Assembly: GCA_040269895.1 (NCBI GenBank)
Contig: CP158568.1
Span: 620,001 to 684,000, forward strand
DNA length: 64,000 bases
Source: Ancalomicrobiaceae bacterium S20
GTDB lineage: Bacteria > Pseudomonadota > Alphaproteobacteria > Rhizobiales > Ancalomicrobiaceae
Reading direction: 5' to 3'
The notes below the pieces were generated by a model. It made no database searches, was not told the DNA's origin, and saw nothing but the letters and a program-made list of their open reading frames with translations. Positions within the stretch are counted from its first letter, which is position 1. The number at the start of each line of letters is the position of its first letter. A program made the translations under genes and the position numbers. Below, in pieces: positions 18,701 through 29,405 of the stretch.

Positions 18701-19563
18701 CTACCTCTGGTGGATTTTGATATCGTTCAGCACTTCAAACAATCCATGTCGTATGACATCGATCGTCGGGCCATGATCGTCACTGTATCTCAGCCCGATC
18801 ACGCATTGGTCTCCGCGGCTGAACCACGCCCCTTTGTAGCGGGCTGGAGCCGGGAGAACCGGTGTGCGATAGGTCAATCCGCCGACGATCTCCTCGAACA
18901 TCGAGCGGGGCACGGTGTAGACGTTCGGCCCGGACCGTCCGTACCGGAACTCGGGCCGCATCGCCCGTTGCAGGATGTCGATGGTCGGGGCGTCGGGATC
19001 GGGGGCGCCGCGCGGCCGGACCGGGTTGGCAAGATACGTCTCCTCGCTGAGTGGCGGCAATCCCCGGTTCATGCGATCCAGGTTCACCGCCGCCCTGTCC
19101 GCCGCTTGGGCGTCGGCGCGCAACTGGCGAAGGTAGCCTTCGGGCGTCTCGTAGAGGCCGGCCGGGCGGCGGTACGGAGCGCCTCGCTCGCGCACGCGGG
19201 CCTCGGCCATGTCGCGGTCGATCTCGGCGCCATAGATCTCGACGGCCCGACCAGGCGTCGTTTCGACCAACCGGCCGTTGACGATCGCCGAGCGGGCGCC
19301 AAAGTAGAGACCGCGGTTGATCGGCCCGTTCTGCGCCACACGGATGCGGCCGTCGTCGTGGGGCGCGCCGTGCCGGCGCCGCCGCTCCATCGACCGCTGA
19401 TCACGCCGTTGCCGGCCGGCCAGCGCGGCTGGTCCGGCGCGTATTTGGCGATCAGATGCAGCCGCAGATCCTCGGCATACATTCTGAGTGCCCAGTAGTC
19501 GCTCTCGAACCGCAGGCGGTCCCGGTACTGGATGCGCGCTTGTTCCGCTTCACTCGATCGCAT
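18701..19563 (-). pseudogene. Polymorphic-toxin-like protein, one frameshift
   Basis: Read through one break, this encodes about 287 residues. It has a helical N-terminus of about 45 residues, a linker QPRWPAGNG...SGRWSGGAG resembling the PAG/GG(Q/R)W linkers found before C-terminal toxin domains, a helical middle segment (residues 110-205), and a compact C-terminal domain (YKGAWFSRGDQCVIGLR ... DIKIHQR). The frame breaks at a G4 tract (19360-19363); one added G restores RPHDDGRIRVAQNG. The total length of 863 nt plus one is a multiple of three. ATG 19563 follows GAGGAG; GTG 19572 is an alternative. No catalytic residues can be assigned and no secretion signal is visible. Confidence 0.65.
18949..19225. 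repeat. Direct repeat, copy 2 (about 277 bp)
   Basis: Partner of 17451-17728, about 1.5 kb away in the same orientation. This copy lies inside the longer toxin-like gene and is likely the parental one. Confidence 0.85.
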
Positions 19564-19807
19564 CGGCGTCACACTCCTCTGCTCGCAAGGAGTGTAAGCG
19601 CGCCGGAAGGGTGCTCCTGGTGAAAACTTTCAGGAGTTGTGCACCACCCTCACGTCGCCGTGACCGGTTCTCCAGCGGGCGGATTCGGGTGATCCGTCGC
19701 TGTCGCTTTTCCGTTCTGTTTGGGGTTTGATGGTGTCCGACGAGGCCGGGTCGATGCGTCGCGCGTCGACACCCGGCCGACGGGACAGCGCAAGGAGCTG
19801 GAGGCTC

Positions 19808-21301
<1,494 letters not shown>

Positions 21302-21328
21302 GAGCATCGGGAAGATGCTGCCAAGGTC

Positions 21329-21362
21329 ACGGGGCCGGTCTTCCGGCCCCGTTTTGTTTTTC
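21329..21362 (+). terminator. Rho-independent terminator after degP
   Basis: A perfect 9-bp stem, CGGGGCCGG with CCGGCCCCG, with TCTT loop, followed by TTTTGTTTTTCT. It lies 28 bp after the degP stop. Confidence 0.9.
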
Positions 21363-21468
21363 TGCGCCGCAGCTATTCCGATGCATCGCGTCATTTCGCT
21401 TGCAAGTTGATCGTAAGGGTCTTTTGTATGCGAAATCAGCACGCGGCACCCACCCGAGGCGGGCGGTC

Positions 21469-22260
21469 ATGACGGAACGACGCATCCGGATACTCATCGC
21501 CGAGGACTCCACCACGGTGCGGCTGTTCGTCGAGCGTGCCCTCGCCACAACGGGGCGGCCGATCGACGTGGTTGCGGTCGGCGACGGCGAGGAGGCGGTG
21601 AAGCTGCTGATGCGCTCGCGCTTCGACATCGCCTTTCTCGATATCAACATGCCGCAGTTCTCCGGCGTGCATGTGCTGGCGGCGATCCGCGACCAGAACC
21701 ACGACACGTTCTGCGTCTCCATGTCGGATCGGCTCGACGAGGCGACCGAGCAGAAGCTCAAGGCGTTCGGCGCCTACGACTTCCTGAAGAAGCCCTTCAC
21801 CCAGACGCGCATCCAGCAGATCGTCGAGATGTGGGAGCTGATCCGGACGCGGTTCGACGTGCTGGTCGTCGACGACTCCGCGACAGTCCGGCGGATCGTC
21901 GCGAAGGTGATCTCGCGCAGCATCTTCGATCTGGCGATCACCGAGGCCGGCGACGGCGAGGCGGCGATCCGCGCCATCGAGGAGAAGCCGTTCCGGCTGA
22001 TCTTCTCCGACTTCAACATGCCGGGGATGAACGGCGTCGAACTGGCGGGTCACATCGGCCGGATCGCCAGGGCCTCGGACGTGATCCTGATGTCGACAGA
22101 ATATTCGACCGCGATCGACGAGGCCGCGCGCAAGGTCGGCGCCTGCGCCTTCCTGCGCAAGCCGTTCTACCCGGAGGACGTCGATTCGATCCTGCATCAC
22201 GTCTTCGGCCTGCCGCACCCGCTGTTCTCCAAGCAGGTGCGGCTGTTCGCCATGACGTGA
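21469..22260 (+). CDS. Response regulator with two receiver domains
   Basis: A 263-residue protein made of two complete CheY-like receivers and no output domain. Receiver 1 (residues 1-125) has EDSTTVR, phospho-acceptor FLDINMPQ, SMSDR and KKPF. Receiver 2 (about 128-255) has VVDDSATVRRIV, FSDFNMPGMNG, MSTEYS and RKPF. Both retain acceptor Asp and the switch Lys. Tandem-receiver proteins can act as phosphate sinks or relay hubs; partner kinases are not in this window. The preceding gene ends in a terminator, so it has its own promoter. ATG 21469 begins MTERRIRILIAEDS. Confidence 0.93.
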   Translation: MTERRIRILIAEDSTTVRLFVERALATTGRPIDVVAVGDGEEAVKLLMRSRFDIAFLDINMPQFSGVHVLAAIRDQNHDTFCVSMSDRLDEATEQKLKAFGAYDFLKKPFTQTRIQQIVEMWELIRTRFDVLVVDDSATVRRIVAKVISRSIFDLAITEAGDGEAAIRAIEEKPFRLIFSDFNMPGMNGVELAGHIGRIARASDVILMSTEYSTAIDEAARKVGACAFLRKPFYPEDVDSILHHVFGLPHPLFSKQVRLFAMT

Positions 22261-22285
22261 GCGCACGGGCTCCGGCTTTCTTGCT

Positions 22286-23185
22286 TCAGACCTCGGCGAA
22301 GTCGTCGCGCTCGTAGCCCTGGATATAGAGCAGCGCGGTCAGGTCGCCGTGGTCGATGCGCGCGGCGGCTTCGGCCGCGACCTTCGGCTTGGCGTGATAG
22401 GCGACACCGAGCCCGGCCTCGCGGATCATGGCGAGGTCGTTGGCGCCGTCGCCGACCGCCAGCGTCGCGGCCATCGGCACTTTCTGGGTTTCGGCGAGCT
22501 CGATCAGCGAGGCGCGCTTGGCGTCCTGGCCGAGGATCGGCTCGGCGACAAGGCCGGCGAGGCGGCCCCCTTCCTCGAGCAGGATGTTGGCGCGGTTTTC
22601 GTGGAAGCCGAGCGTGCGGGCGATCTGCGACGTGAACACCGTGAAGCCGCCGGAGACGAGCGCGGTATAGGCGCCGTTGGCGCGCATGGTCATGACCAGT
22701 TCGCGCGCGCCGGGCGTCAGGCGGATGCGCTCGTCGATTACCTTGTCGACCACGTCGATCGCGAGACCCTTCAGCAGGCCGACGCGTTCGCGGAGCGCCG
22801 GCTCGAAGGCGATCTCGCCGCGCATGGCGCGTTCCGTGATCCCGGCGATCAGGTCCTTGAGACCGACTTCCGCCGCGAGTTCGTCGATGCATTCCTGGCC
22901 GATCATGGTGGAATCCATGTCGGCGATCAGCAGGCCCTTGGCGCGGTGGGCGATCGGCTGCACGACCACGTCGACCGGTGCGGCGCCGATCGCGGCGCGG
23001 ACGCGCTCGGTCAGCGCGCGCGTGTCGTCGCCGGCCTCGGGCATGAAGGCGAGGTCGACCGCGATGCCGGGGGCGAGGACCACCTCGGCCTCCAGGCCGG
23101 GCAGGGCGCTGCGCGCGGCGGCGACGACGGCGGCGGTGACGGCTTCGGTCGCGGGCGCCGAGACGAGGGTTGCAACGTGCGACAT
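22286..23185 (-). CDS. serB: Phosphoserine phosphatase SerB
   Basis: A 299-residue HAD-superfamily phosphatase, the last step of serine synthesis. The N-terminal 80 residues form the ACT-like domain usual in rhizobial SerB. The HAD motifs follow: LLIADMDSTMIGQE (motif I, nucleophile Asp and acid/base Asp), LVSGGFTVFT (motif II), the Lys in LGQDAKRASL, and VGDGANDLAMI (motif IV). The ATG at 23185 overlaps nothing upstream but is divergent from miaA with only 55 bp between starts, so the two share a promoter region. Confidence 0.96.
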   Translation of the reverse strand: MSHVATLVSAPATEAVTAAVVAAARSALPGLEAEVVLAPGIAVDLAFMPEAGDDTRALTERVRAAIGAAPVDVVVQPIAHRAKGLLIADMDSTMIGQECIDELAAEVGLKDLIAGITERAMRGEIAFEPALRERVGLLKGLAIDVVDKVIDERIRLTPGARELVMTMRANGAYTALVSGGFTVFTSQIARTLGFHENRANILLEEGGRLAGLVAEPILGQDAKRASLIELAETQKVPMAATLAVGDGANDLAMIREAGLGVAYHAKPKVAAEAAARIDHGDLTALLYIQGYERDDFAEV

Positions 23186-23240
23186 GATCGAGAACAAGTC
23201 CCTCGATGACGGTGGCCGGATCGGCGGCGGAGTGGAACGC

Positions 23241-24209
23241 ATGGTCGGGAGCGAACGGGCATTGACGTCGCGGCGAGCGTCGGCGTGGCTCGGCGCGGTC
23301 CTTATCGCAGGGCCGACCGCGAGCGGCAAGTCGGGGCTGGCGCTGGCGCTCGCCGAGCGGCTCGGCGGCACGATCGTCAATGCCGACAGCATGCAGGTCT
23401 ATCGCGAATTGCGCGTGCTCTCGGCGCGGCCGAGCGCCGAGGACGAGGCGCGGGCGCCGCACCGGCTCTACGGCATCGTCGGTTCGGATGATGACTGGTC
23501 GGTCGGGCATTGGCTCGCCGCGGCCGGGCCCGCCATCGCGGCGATCCGCGCCGAGGGGCGGCTGCCGATCGTCGTCGGCGGAACCGGGCTCTATTTCAAC
23601 GCGCTGACGCGCGGGCTCGTCGACCTGCCCGAGATCCCGGACGCGATCCGGCAGCACTATCGCGAGGCGCCGGATCTTGCCGCACTGCATGCCGAACTGA
23701 TGCGACGCGATCCGGATTTGGGCGTGCGGCTGAAGCCGAACGACCGGGCGCGGATCGCGCGGGCGCTCGAGGTGATCGAGGCGACCGGCCGATCGCTCGA
23801 CGCCTGGCGGCGCGAGACGGCGGGGCCTGCGCTTGTCGATCCGGCGCACGCGGTTCGCATCGTCGTCGCGCCCGAGCGCGCTGTGCTGCACGATCGGATC
23901 AACCGGCGCTTCGACCTGATGATCGGGGAGGGCGCGCTCGACGAGGTCGTAGGGCTCAGGGCGGCTGCGCCGCGGCCCGGCTACGGCGTCACCAAGGCGA
24001 TCGGCGTCGCGCCGCTGTCGGCGCATCTCGACGGCGCGCTGTCGCTCGACGAAGCGATCGAGCGCTCGAAGGCGGAGACGCGCCAATATGCCAAGCGGCA
24101 GGAGACCTGGTTTCGCAACCAGATGCCCGACTGGACGCGCGTGTCCGGCGCGCCAGGCGACGTCGAGGCCGTCGCTGCGCTCATCGCGGCGCAGACGGTC
24201 GGGTCGTGA
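23241..24209 (+). CDS. miaA: tRNA dimethylallyltransferase
   Basis: A 322-residue enzyme that adds dimethylallyl to A37 of tRNAs reading UNN codons. It has the P-loop GPTASGKSGLALALA, the NADSMQVYRELRVLSARPS core motif, VVGGTGLYFNALTRGL and the C-terminal AKRQETWFRNQ tRNA-binding segment. ATG 23241 (MVGSERAL) has GGAG about 9 bp upstream and fits family length; the in-frame ATG at 23184 adds a Gly-rich stretch overlapping the serB start. Confidence 0.96.
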   Translation: MVGSERALTSRRASAWLGAVLIAGPTASGKSGLALALAERLGGTIVNADSMQVYRELRVLSARPSAEDEARAPHRLYGIVGSDDDWSVGHWLAAAGPAIAAIRAEGRLPIVVGGTGLYFNALTRGLVDLPEIPDAIRQHYREAPDLAALHAELMRRDPDLGVRLKPNDRARIARALEVIEATGRSLDAWRRETAGPALVDPAHAVRIVVAPERAVLHDRINRRFDLMIGEGALDEVVGLRAAAPRPGYGVTKAIGVAPLSAHLDGALSLDEAIERSKAETRQYAKRQETWFRNQMPDWTRVSGAPGDVEAVAALIAAQTVGS

Positions 24210-24233
24210 GCGGCGACCCGCGCCGCGGCTCGC

Positions 24234-26336
24234 TCAGGCGCGCTTCAACGCCGGCAGAGTGGCCGCCAGCATGCCGGCCTCGATCGCCGAGACCGGCTGC
24301 GGCCGGCCGAAGTAGTAGCCCTGGCCTTCGGCGCAGCCCTGGGCGCGCAAGAGGTCGGCGGCCGCGCCGTCCTCAATGCCCTCCGCCGTGACCTTCATGC
24401 CCAGGCTCGCGCCGAGATCGACGATGGTGCGGACGATCGCCGCCGCGTCGGAGCTGCTGGCGAGATCGCGCACGAAGCTGCGGTCGATCTTGATCTTGTC
24501 GAAGGGAAAGCTGCGCAGGTAGCTCAGCGACGAGTAGCCGGTGCCGAAGTCGTCCATCGAGATGCGCGCGCCGAGGCCGCGCAGCGCATGCAGCGTCGAG
24601 ACGACCATCTCGGTGCGTTCGAGCAGCAGTGCCTCGGTGATTTCCAGTTCGAGCCGTGTGGCGTGGAGTCCACTCAGCTCGAGCGCGCGCTTGACGTTGG
24701 CGAACAGCGATCCGGAGCGGAACTGGACCGGCGACAGGTTGATCGCGACCCGCACGTCGTTCGGCCACCGGGCAGCGTCGGCGCAGGCCTTTTCCATCAC
24801 GATCCGGCCTATCGTGTCGATCTGGCCGGTCTCCTCGGCGAGCGCGATGAAGTCGCTCGGCGGCACGAAGCCGTGGGTCGGATGTTCCCAGCGGGCGAGA
24901 GCTTCGAAGGCGACGACCGCGCCACTGTCGAGATCGACCAGCGGCTGGTAGTGCACGGTGATGCGATCGTCCTCGATGGCGCCGGCGAGATCCATTTCCA
25001 TGCGCCGGCGGGCGAGGAAGGCGGCATTCATCTCCGCCTCGAAGAACTCGTAGGTGTCGCCGCCCTTGGCCTTGGCGCGATAGAGCGCGAGGTCGGCGCG
25101 CGCGATCGCATTGTCGACCGTGATGCCGTCGCCGGGCGCCGTCACCACGCCGATGCTGGAGCCGATCACCATGCGATGGTCGTCGATCTGGTAGGTACGG
25201 GCGAGGGCCTGGTTGATCGTACGGGCGAAGTCGGCGAGCCGCTTCGGGTCGACCAGCGGCGTCAGGATCACGAACTCGTCGCCGCCGAGCCGGGCGATGA
25301 AGTCGGTGTCGCCGCACACCGCCCGGAGGCGCCGCGCGACCTCGACCAGCAGCAGGTCGCCGTAAGGGTGGCCGAAGGTGTCGTTGACCGACTTGAACCG
25401 GTCGAGATCGATCGAGACCAGGCTGAAGCTCGGATCCGCCGCGGCGGTCAGCTCGTGCAGGCGCACGTCGAAGTAGGCGCGGTTGGCGAGCCCGGTCAGG
25501 CTGTCGTGATGGGCGAGGAAGGCGGCGCGGGCGACGGCGCGGTTGCGCTCGGTCACATCGATGGCGGCGACCAGCCAGGCCTGTTTGCCCTGATAGGGCA
25601 GGCGGCGAGCATAGGCCGTCACCTCGATCACTTCGCCGGAGGCGGTGACGTGGCGCGCCTCCCATTCCTCCGAGCCCGAAACGCTCTGCTTGCCGGCGAT
25701 ATGCTCGGTCGGCTGCACGTCGTCGAAGCTGCGGCCGACGATCGTCTCGGGGCTGAAGCCATAGGTATCGGTGGCGGCGCTGTTGACCGCCAGCACGAGG
25801 CCGGTGTCGCGCTCGACCACGAACATCGGCACCGGATTGTCGTCGAACAGCAGCCGGAACGACTCCTCGCGCTCCTTCATCTCGGTGATGTCGACGCGGA
25901 TGCCGATGAAGCCGCCGTCGGAGGTGCGGCGCTCGTCGATCAGGATGCAGCGGCCGTCGGTCAGGCGCTGCTCGAAGGCGGCGCCGGGATTGCGCATGCG
26001 GTCCATGCGACGCGCGAGCCATTCCTCCTCGCGCCCGGCGGCTTCCGGATACTGGCCACGCGCGATGCCGATCCGGAGCGTGTCCTCCAGGCGGCGCCCG
26101 ATCGCGAACAGGTCGGCGCTGCCCTGATAGATCTCGGCGTAGCGCTTGTTCCAGAGCAGATAGCGCCCCTCGGCATCCAGGACGACGATGCCCTGCGGCA
26201 GCGCGTCGAGCGCCTCGCCGATGGTGGCGAGCGGATCGGGGCGGTCGACCTTGCGCCGGCTCATGCCTCGTCGCGCAATCTTGCGCGCGATAATGTCGGT
26301 CAGGTTTCCGCGTGTGGTCTCGAAGCTCTTCGACAT
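24234..26336 (-). CDS. PAS-GGDEF-EAL cyclic-di-GMP signalling protein
   Basis: A 700-residue cytoplasmic sensor. Residues 35-150 form a PAS-like domain (ALPQGIVVLDAEGRYLLWNKRYAEIY), and 160-290 a second PAS (FRLLFDDNPVPMFVVERDTG). The diguanylate cyclase domain has intact LGGDEF near residue 350 and the DLDRFKSVNDTFGH substrate motif. The phosphodiesterase domain has intact AFEALARW near 476, DDFGTGYSSL and ITAEGIE-like VTAEGIED. Both catalytic signatures look functional, so the protein may make, break or switch c-di-GMP turnover. No membrane segment is visible. It is followed by its own AT-rich upstream region shared divergently with ilvB. Confidence 0.95.
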   Translation of the reverse strand: MSKSFETTRGNLTDIIARKIARRGMSRRKVDRPDPLATIGEALDALPQGIVVLDAEGRYLLWNKRYAEIYQGSADLFAIGRRLEDTLRIGIARGQYPEAAGREEEWLARRMDRMRNPGAAFEQRLTDGRCILIDERRTSDGGFIGIRVDITEMKEREESFRLLFDDNPVPMFVVERDTGLVLAVNSAATDTYGFSPETIVGRSFDDVQPTEHIAGKQSVSGSEEWEARHVTASGEVIEVTAYARRLPYQGKQAWLVAAIDVTERNRAVARAAFLAHHDSLTGLANRAYFDVRLHELTAAADPSFSLVSIDLDRFKSVNDTFGHPYGDLLLVEVARRLRAVCGDTDFIARLGGDEFVILTPLVDPKRLADFARTINQALARTYQIDDHRMVIGSSIGVVTAPGDGITVDNAIARADLALYRAKAKGGDTYEFFEAEMNAAFLARRRMEMDLAGAIEDDRITVHYQPLVDLDSGAVVAFEALARWEHPTHGFVPPSDFIALAEETGQIDTIGRIVMEKACADAARWPNDVRVAINLSPVQFRSGSLFANVKRALELSGLHATRLELEITEALLLERTEMVVSTLHALRGLGARISMDDFGTGYSSLSYLRSFPFDKIKIDRSFVRDLASSSDAAAIVRTIVDLGASLGMKVTAEGIEDGAAADLLRAQGCAEGQGYYFGRPQPVSAIEAGMLAATLPALKRA

Positions 26337-26594
26337 GGCCCACCGTTGCCATCGATACTTGTGGGCTATTGAAGCAACCGAACCTTGACCCTTGGTTTCT
26401 ATCAGCTAAAATTATTCATGTCTCTGACGGAATTGCTGCTCATTTTTTGAACTTACTCTAGATTTATTCGCTCGATTGCCGGAACGTCATTGTTAATGGT
26501 TGGTTTCTTGGTGGACCGGCTGCCCTTATCTTGAGCACTTCACTCGCGACGCGGCGGCTCTCGGCGATGCCCCGGCGAGCGGGCGATTTCCAAC
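26337..26594. other. AT-rich intergenic region upstream of the GGDEF-EAL gene
   Basis: Part of the 503-bp gap between the divergent GGDEF-EAL and ilvB genes. From 26400 to about 26520 it is clearly richer in A and T than its surroundings and contains no gene. It probably holds the promoter of the minus-strand gene, but no motif strong enough to call was seen. Confidence 0.5.
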
Positions 26595-26623
26595 TTGACG
26601 GGGTGGATCACGCTCGCTAGCGT
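26595..26623 (+). promoter_or_regulatory. Probable promoter of the ilvB leader transcript
   Basis: TTGACG (26595-26600), a 17-bp spacer, then TAGCGT (26618-26623). The -35 box is strong, the -10 box weak. It lies 35 bp before the leader peptide start. Confidence 0.5.
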
Positions 26624-26657
26624 GCGCGCCACGAAACGATCGAAAAGGTGCTGGCGC

Positions 26658-26714
26658 ATGCCGCGCAACATCATTCTCGTACTTTTGACGCGCGCAGCCG
26701 GCGGGGATCGCTAG
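26658..26714 (+). CDS. ilv operon leader peptide (branched-chain attenuator)
   Basis: An 18-codon frame, ATG 26658 to TAG 26712, encoding [18 protein letters not shown]. Six consecutive branched-chain codons (Ile-Ile-Leu-Val-Leu-Leu) precede a terminator-like hairpin, the hallmark of ribosome-mediated attenuation of ilv operons. AAGG lies 10 bp upstream of the start. When charged branched-chain tRNAs are scarce, ribosome stalling on this run should prevent formation of the downstream terminator. Confidence 0.85.
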   Translation: MPRNIILVLLTRAAGGDR

Positions 26715-26747
26715 ATCCATCCGCCGAACAGGCGAGCGCGCGACGAC

Positions 26748-26775
26748 AGGGGCCCCTCAAGAGGCCCCTTTTTTA
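26748..26775 (+). terminator. Attenuator terminator before ilvB
   Basis: Stem AGGGGCC with GGCCCCT around an 8-nt loop, followed by TTTTTTA. It lies 33 bp after the leader-peptide stop and 65 bp before ilvB, the position expected for a regulated intrinsic terminator. Confidence 0.88.
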
Positions 26776-26839
26776 TTACCCGAACGCCACCGACAAGACC
26801 CGCGGCGGAGACTGGCGGGGCAGGACCCGGAGAAGACCC

Positions 26840-28603
26840 ATGACACGGCAGATGACCGGCGCAGAAATGGTGCTCGAAGCCCTGAAGGATCAGGGCGTCG
26901 ACACGCTGTTCGGCTATCCCGGCGGCGCTGTGCTGCCGATCTACGACGAGATCTTCAAGCAGAACTCGGTCCGTCACATTCTGGGTCGCCACGAGCAGGG
27001 CGTCGTCCATGCGGCCGAGGGCTACGCACGCTCGTCGGGCAAGGTCGGCGTCTGCCTCGTCACCTCGGGTCCGGGCGCGACCAATGCCGTGACCGGCCTG
27101 GTCGATGCGCTGATGGATTCGATCCCGATCGTCTGCATCACCGGCCAGGTGCCGACGCATCTGATCGGCTCGGATGCGTTCCAGGAGTGCGACACGGTCG
27201 GCATCACCCGGCCATGCACCAAGCACAACTGGCTTGTGAAGCGCATCGAGGATCTGCCGCGCATCCTGCACGAGGCCTTCCATGTCGCGCGCTCGGGCCG
27301 TCCCGGTCCGGTCGTGGTCGACATTCCGAAGGATGTGCAGTTCGCCAAGGGCACCTACATCGGCCCGCAGAACATCCAGCACAAGACCTACCGCCCGAAG
27401 GTGAAGCCCGACATCGAGGCGATCAAGGCGGCGGTCGAGCTGATGGCCAAGGCCAAGCGCCCGGTGTTCTACACCGGCGGCGGCGTGATCAACTCCGGTC
27501 CGGCGGCCTCGCAGCTCTTGCGCGAGTTCGTCCGCACCACCGGTTTCCCGATCACCTCGACGCTGATGGGGCTCGGCGCCTATCCGGCCTCCGACAAGCA
27601 GTTCCTGGGCATGCTCGGCATGCACGGGACCTACGAGGCCAACCTGACCATGCACGATGCGGATCTGATCATCTGCGTCGGCGCGCGCTTCGACGACCGC
27701 ATCACCGGCCGCCTCGACGCCTTCTCGCCGAAGTCGAAGAAGATCCACATCGACATCGACCCGTCGTCGATGAACAAGACCGTCAAGGTCGACGTGCCGG
27801 TGGTCGGCGACGTCGCCCATGCGCTCGAGGACATGATCCGGCTCTGGAACGCGACCCAGCCGGAGACCGACAAGTGGGCGCTCGCCAACTGGTGGCGGCA
27901 GATCGAGCAGTGGCGCGCGCGCAACTGCCTCGCCTACAAGCCGGGCAAGGACAAGGTCATCAAGCCGCAGTATGCGATCGAGCGTCTCTACGAGCTGACC
28001 AAGGACCGCTCCACCTACATCACGACCGAGGTCGGTCAGCACCAGATGTGGGCGGCGCAGTACTACAAGTTCGAGGAGCCGAACCGCTGGATGACCTCCG
28101 GCGGCCTCGGCACCATGGGCTACGGCCTGCCGGCGGCGGTCGGCGTGCAGCTCGCCCATCCGGACAGCCTGGTCGTCGACATCGCCGGCGAGGCGAGCGT
28201 GCTGATGACCATGCAGGAGATCTCGACGGCGATCCAATATCGCCTGCCGATCAAGATCTTCATCCTGAACAATCATTACATGGGCATGGTCCGGCAGTGG
28301 CAGGAGCTGCTGCACGGCTCGCGCTATTCGGAGAGCTATTCCGAGGCGCTGCCGGACTTCGTCAAGCTCGCCGAGGCCTATGGCTGCGTCGGCCTGCGCG
28401 CCGAGACGACCGACGAGCTCGACGACAAGATCCGCCAGATGATCGACGTCGATCGTCCGGTGATCTTCGACTGCATCGTCGATCCGAACGAGAACTGCTT
28501 CCCGATGATCCCGTCGGGCAAGGCGCACAACGAGATGATCCTCGGCGACGCCGCCGACGACATCGGCAGCGTGATCGACAGCAAGGGCAAGATGCTCGTC
28601 TGA
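26840..28603 (+). CDS. ilvB: Acetolactate synthase large subunit
   Basis: A 587-residue ThDP-dependent enzyme (also named ilvI) that condenses pyruvate with pyruvate or 2-oxobutyrate, the first common step of valine, leucine and isoleucine synthesis. Features: the catalytic glutamate in [17 protein letters not shown], the central FAD domain, and the ThDP/Mg motif beginning [16 protein letters not shown] and ending ILNNHYMG; the usual GDG of this motif is here AGE. ATG 26840 ([11 protein letters not shown]) follows GGAGAAG. It is preceded by a peptide attenuator and followed by ilvN. Confidence 0.96.
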   Translation: MTRQMTGAEMVLEALKDQGVDTLFGYPGGAVLPIYDEIFKQNSVRHILGRHEQGVVHAAEGYARSSGKVGVCLVTSGPGATNAVTGLVDALMDSIPIVCITGQVPTHLIGSDAFQECDTVGITRPCTKHNWLVKRIEDLPRILHEAFHVARSGRPGPVVVDIPKDVQFAKGTYIGPQNIQHKTYRPKVKPDIEAIKAAVELMAKAKRPVFYTGGGVINSGPAASQLLREFVRTTGFPITSTLMGLGAYPASDKQFLGMLGMHGTYEANLTMHDADLIICVGARFDDRITGRLDAFSPKSKKIHIDIDPSSMNKTVKVDVPVVGDVAHALEDMIRLWNATQPETDKWALANWWRQIEQWRARNCLAYKPGKDKVIKPQYAIERLYELTKDRSTYITTEVGQHQMWAAQYYKFEEPNRWMTSGGLGTMGYGLPAAVGVQLAHPDSLVVDIAGEASVLMTMQEISTAIQYRLPIKIFILNNHYMGMVRQWQELLHGSRYSESYSEALPDFVKLAEAYGCVGLRAETTDELDDKIRQMIDVDRPVIFDCIVDPNENCFPMIPSGKAHNEMILGDAADDIGSVIDSKGKMLV

Positions 28604-28728
28604 GACGATGGGCGGCGCGGCGGCGCGGCCGCGCCGCTCACTTCGCTTCGACACGCCGCTTTTCATAATCTTCAATCGACCGGGTGGGCCGCAGCGCCGC
28701 CCGGCGACCGACAACGGGACAAGAACCA

Positions 28729-29280
28729 ATGACCGTCCGGGGGCAGTCGCAATCGGCCTATTTCCTCGCCGAGACGAGCAAGATCACCGAGACCCACACG
28801 CTGTCCGTGCTGGTCGACAACGAGCCGGGCGTTCTCGCGCGCGTCGTCGGCCTGTTCTCGGGCCGCGGCTACAACATCGAGAGCCTGACGGTCTCGGAGA
28901 CCGAGCACGAGGCGCACGTCTCGCGCATCACCATCGTGACCACCGGTACGCCGGAGGTGATCGAGCAGATTAAGCTCCAGCTCGACCGGCTCGTGCCCGT
29001 CCACAAGGTCGTCGACCTGACCGTGACCGGCCGCGCGCTCGAGCGTGAACTGGCGATGGTCAAGGTGCGGGGCAAGGGCGATGCCCGCGTCGAGGCTCTC
29101 AGGCTCGCCGACGCGTTCCGCGCCCGCGTGGTCGATGCGACCACCGAGAGCTTCGTGTTCGAGATCACCGGCAAGGGCGACAAGATCGACGAGTTCGTCG
29201 GCCTGATGGTGCCGCTCGGCCTGGTCGAAGTTGCGCGCACCGGCGTCGCCGCGATCAGCCGCGGTCCGGAAGGCATGTGA
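28729..29280 (+). CDS. ilvN: Acetolactate synthase small (regulatory) subunit
   Basis: A 183-residue regulatory subunit (also named ilvH). An N-terminal ACT domain (THTLSVLVDNEPGVLARVVGLFSGRGYNIESLTVSETE) binds valine for feedback inhibition and also activates the large subunit. A second ACT-like domain (ALERELAMVKVRG...) follows. It starts 125 bp after ilvB and is surely co-expressed. ATG 28729 (MTVRGQSQSAYF) was preferred over an upstream in-frame ATG with no homology. Confidence 0.97.
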   Translation: MTVRGQSQSAYFLAETSKITETHTLSVLVDNEPGVLARVVGLFSGRGYNIESLTVSETEHEAHVSRITIVTTGTPEVIEQIKLQLDRLVPVHKVVDLTVTGRALERELAMVKVRGKGDARVEALRLADAFRARVVDATTESFVFEITGKGDKIDEFVGLMVPLGLVEVARTGVAAISRGPEGM

Positions 29281-29405
29281 GGTAAGGGCCTCGGCCAAAA
29301 GCGACGCGCGCGGGCCCGCGGGGGGGCCGCGCGCTTCACAGGCCGGTGCATCGGCCGTATTCTCGGTGCTCCGGGGCGGATCGCCTCCGGTCGAGGTCGA
29401 GGCCC

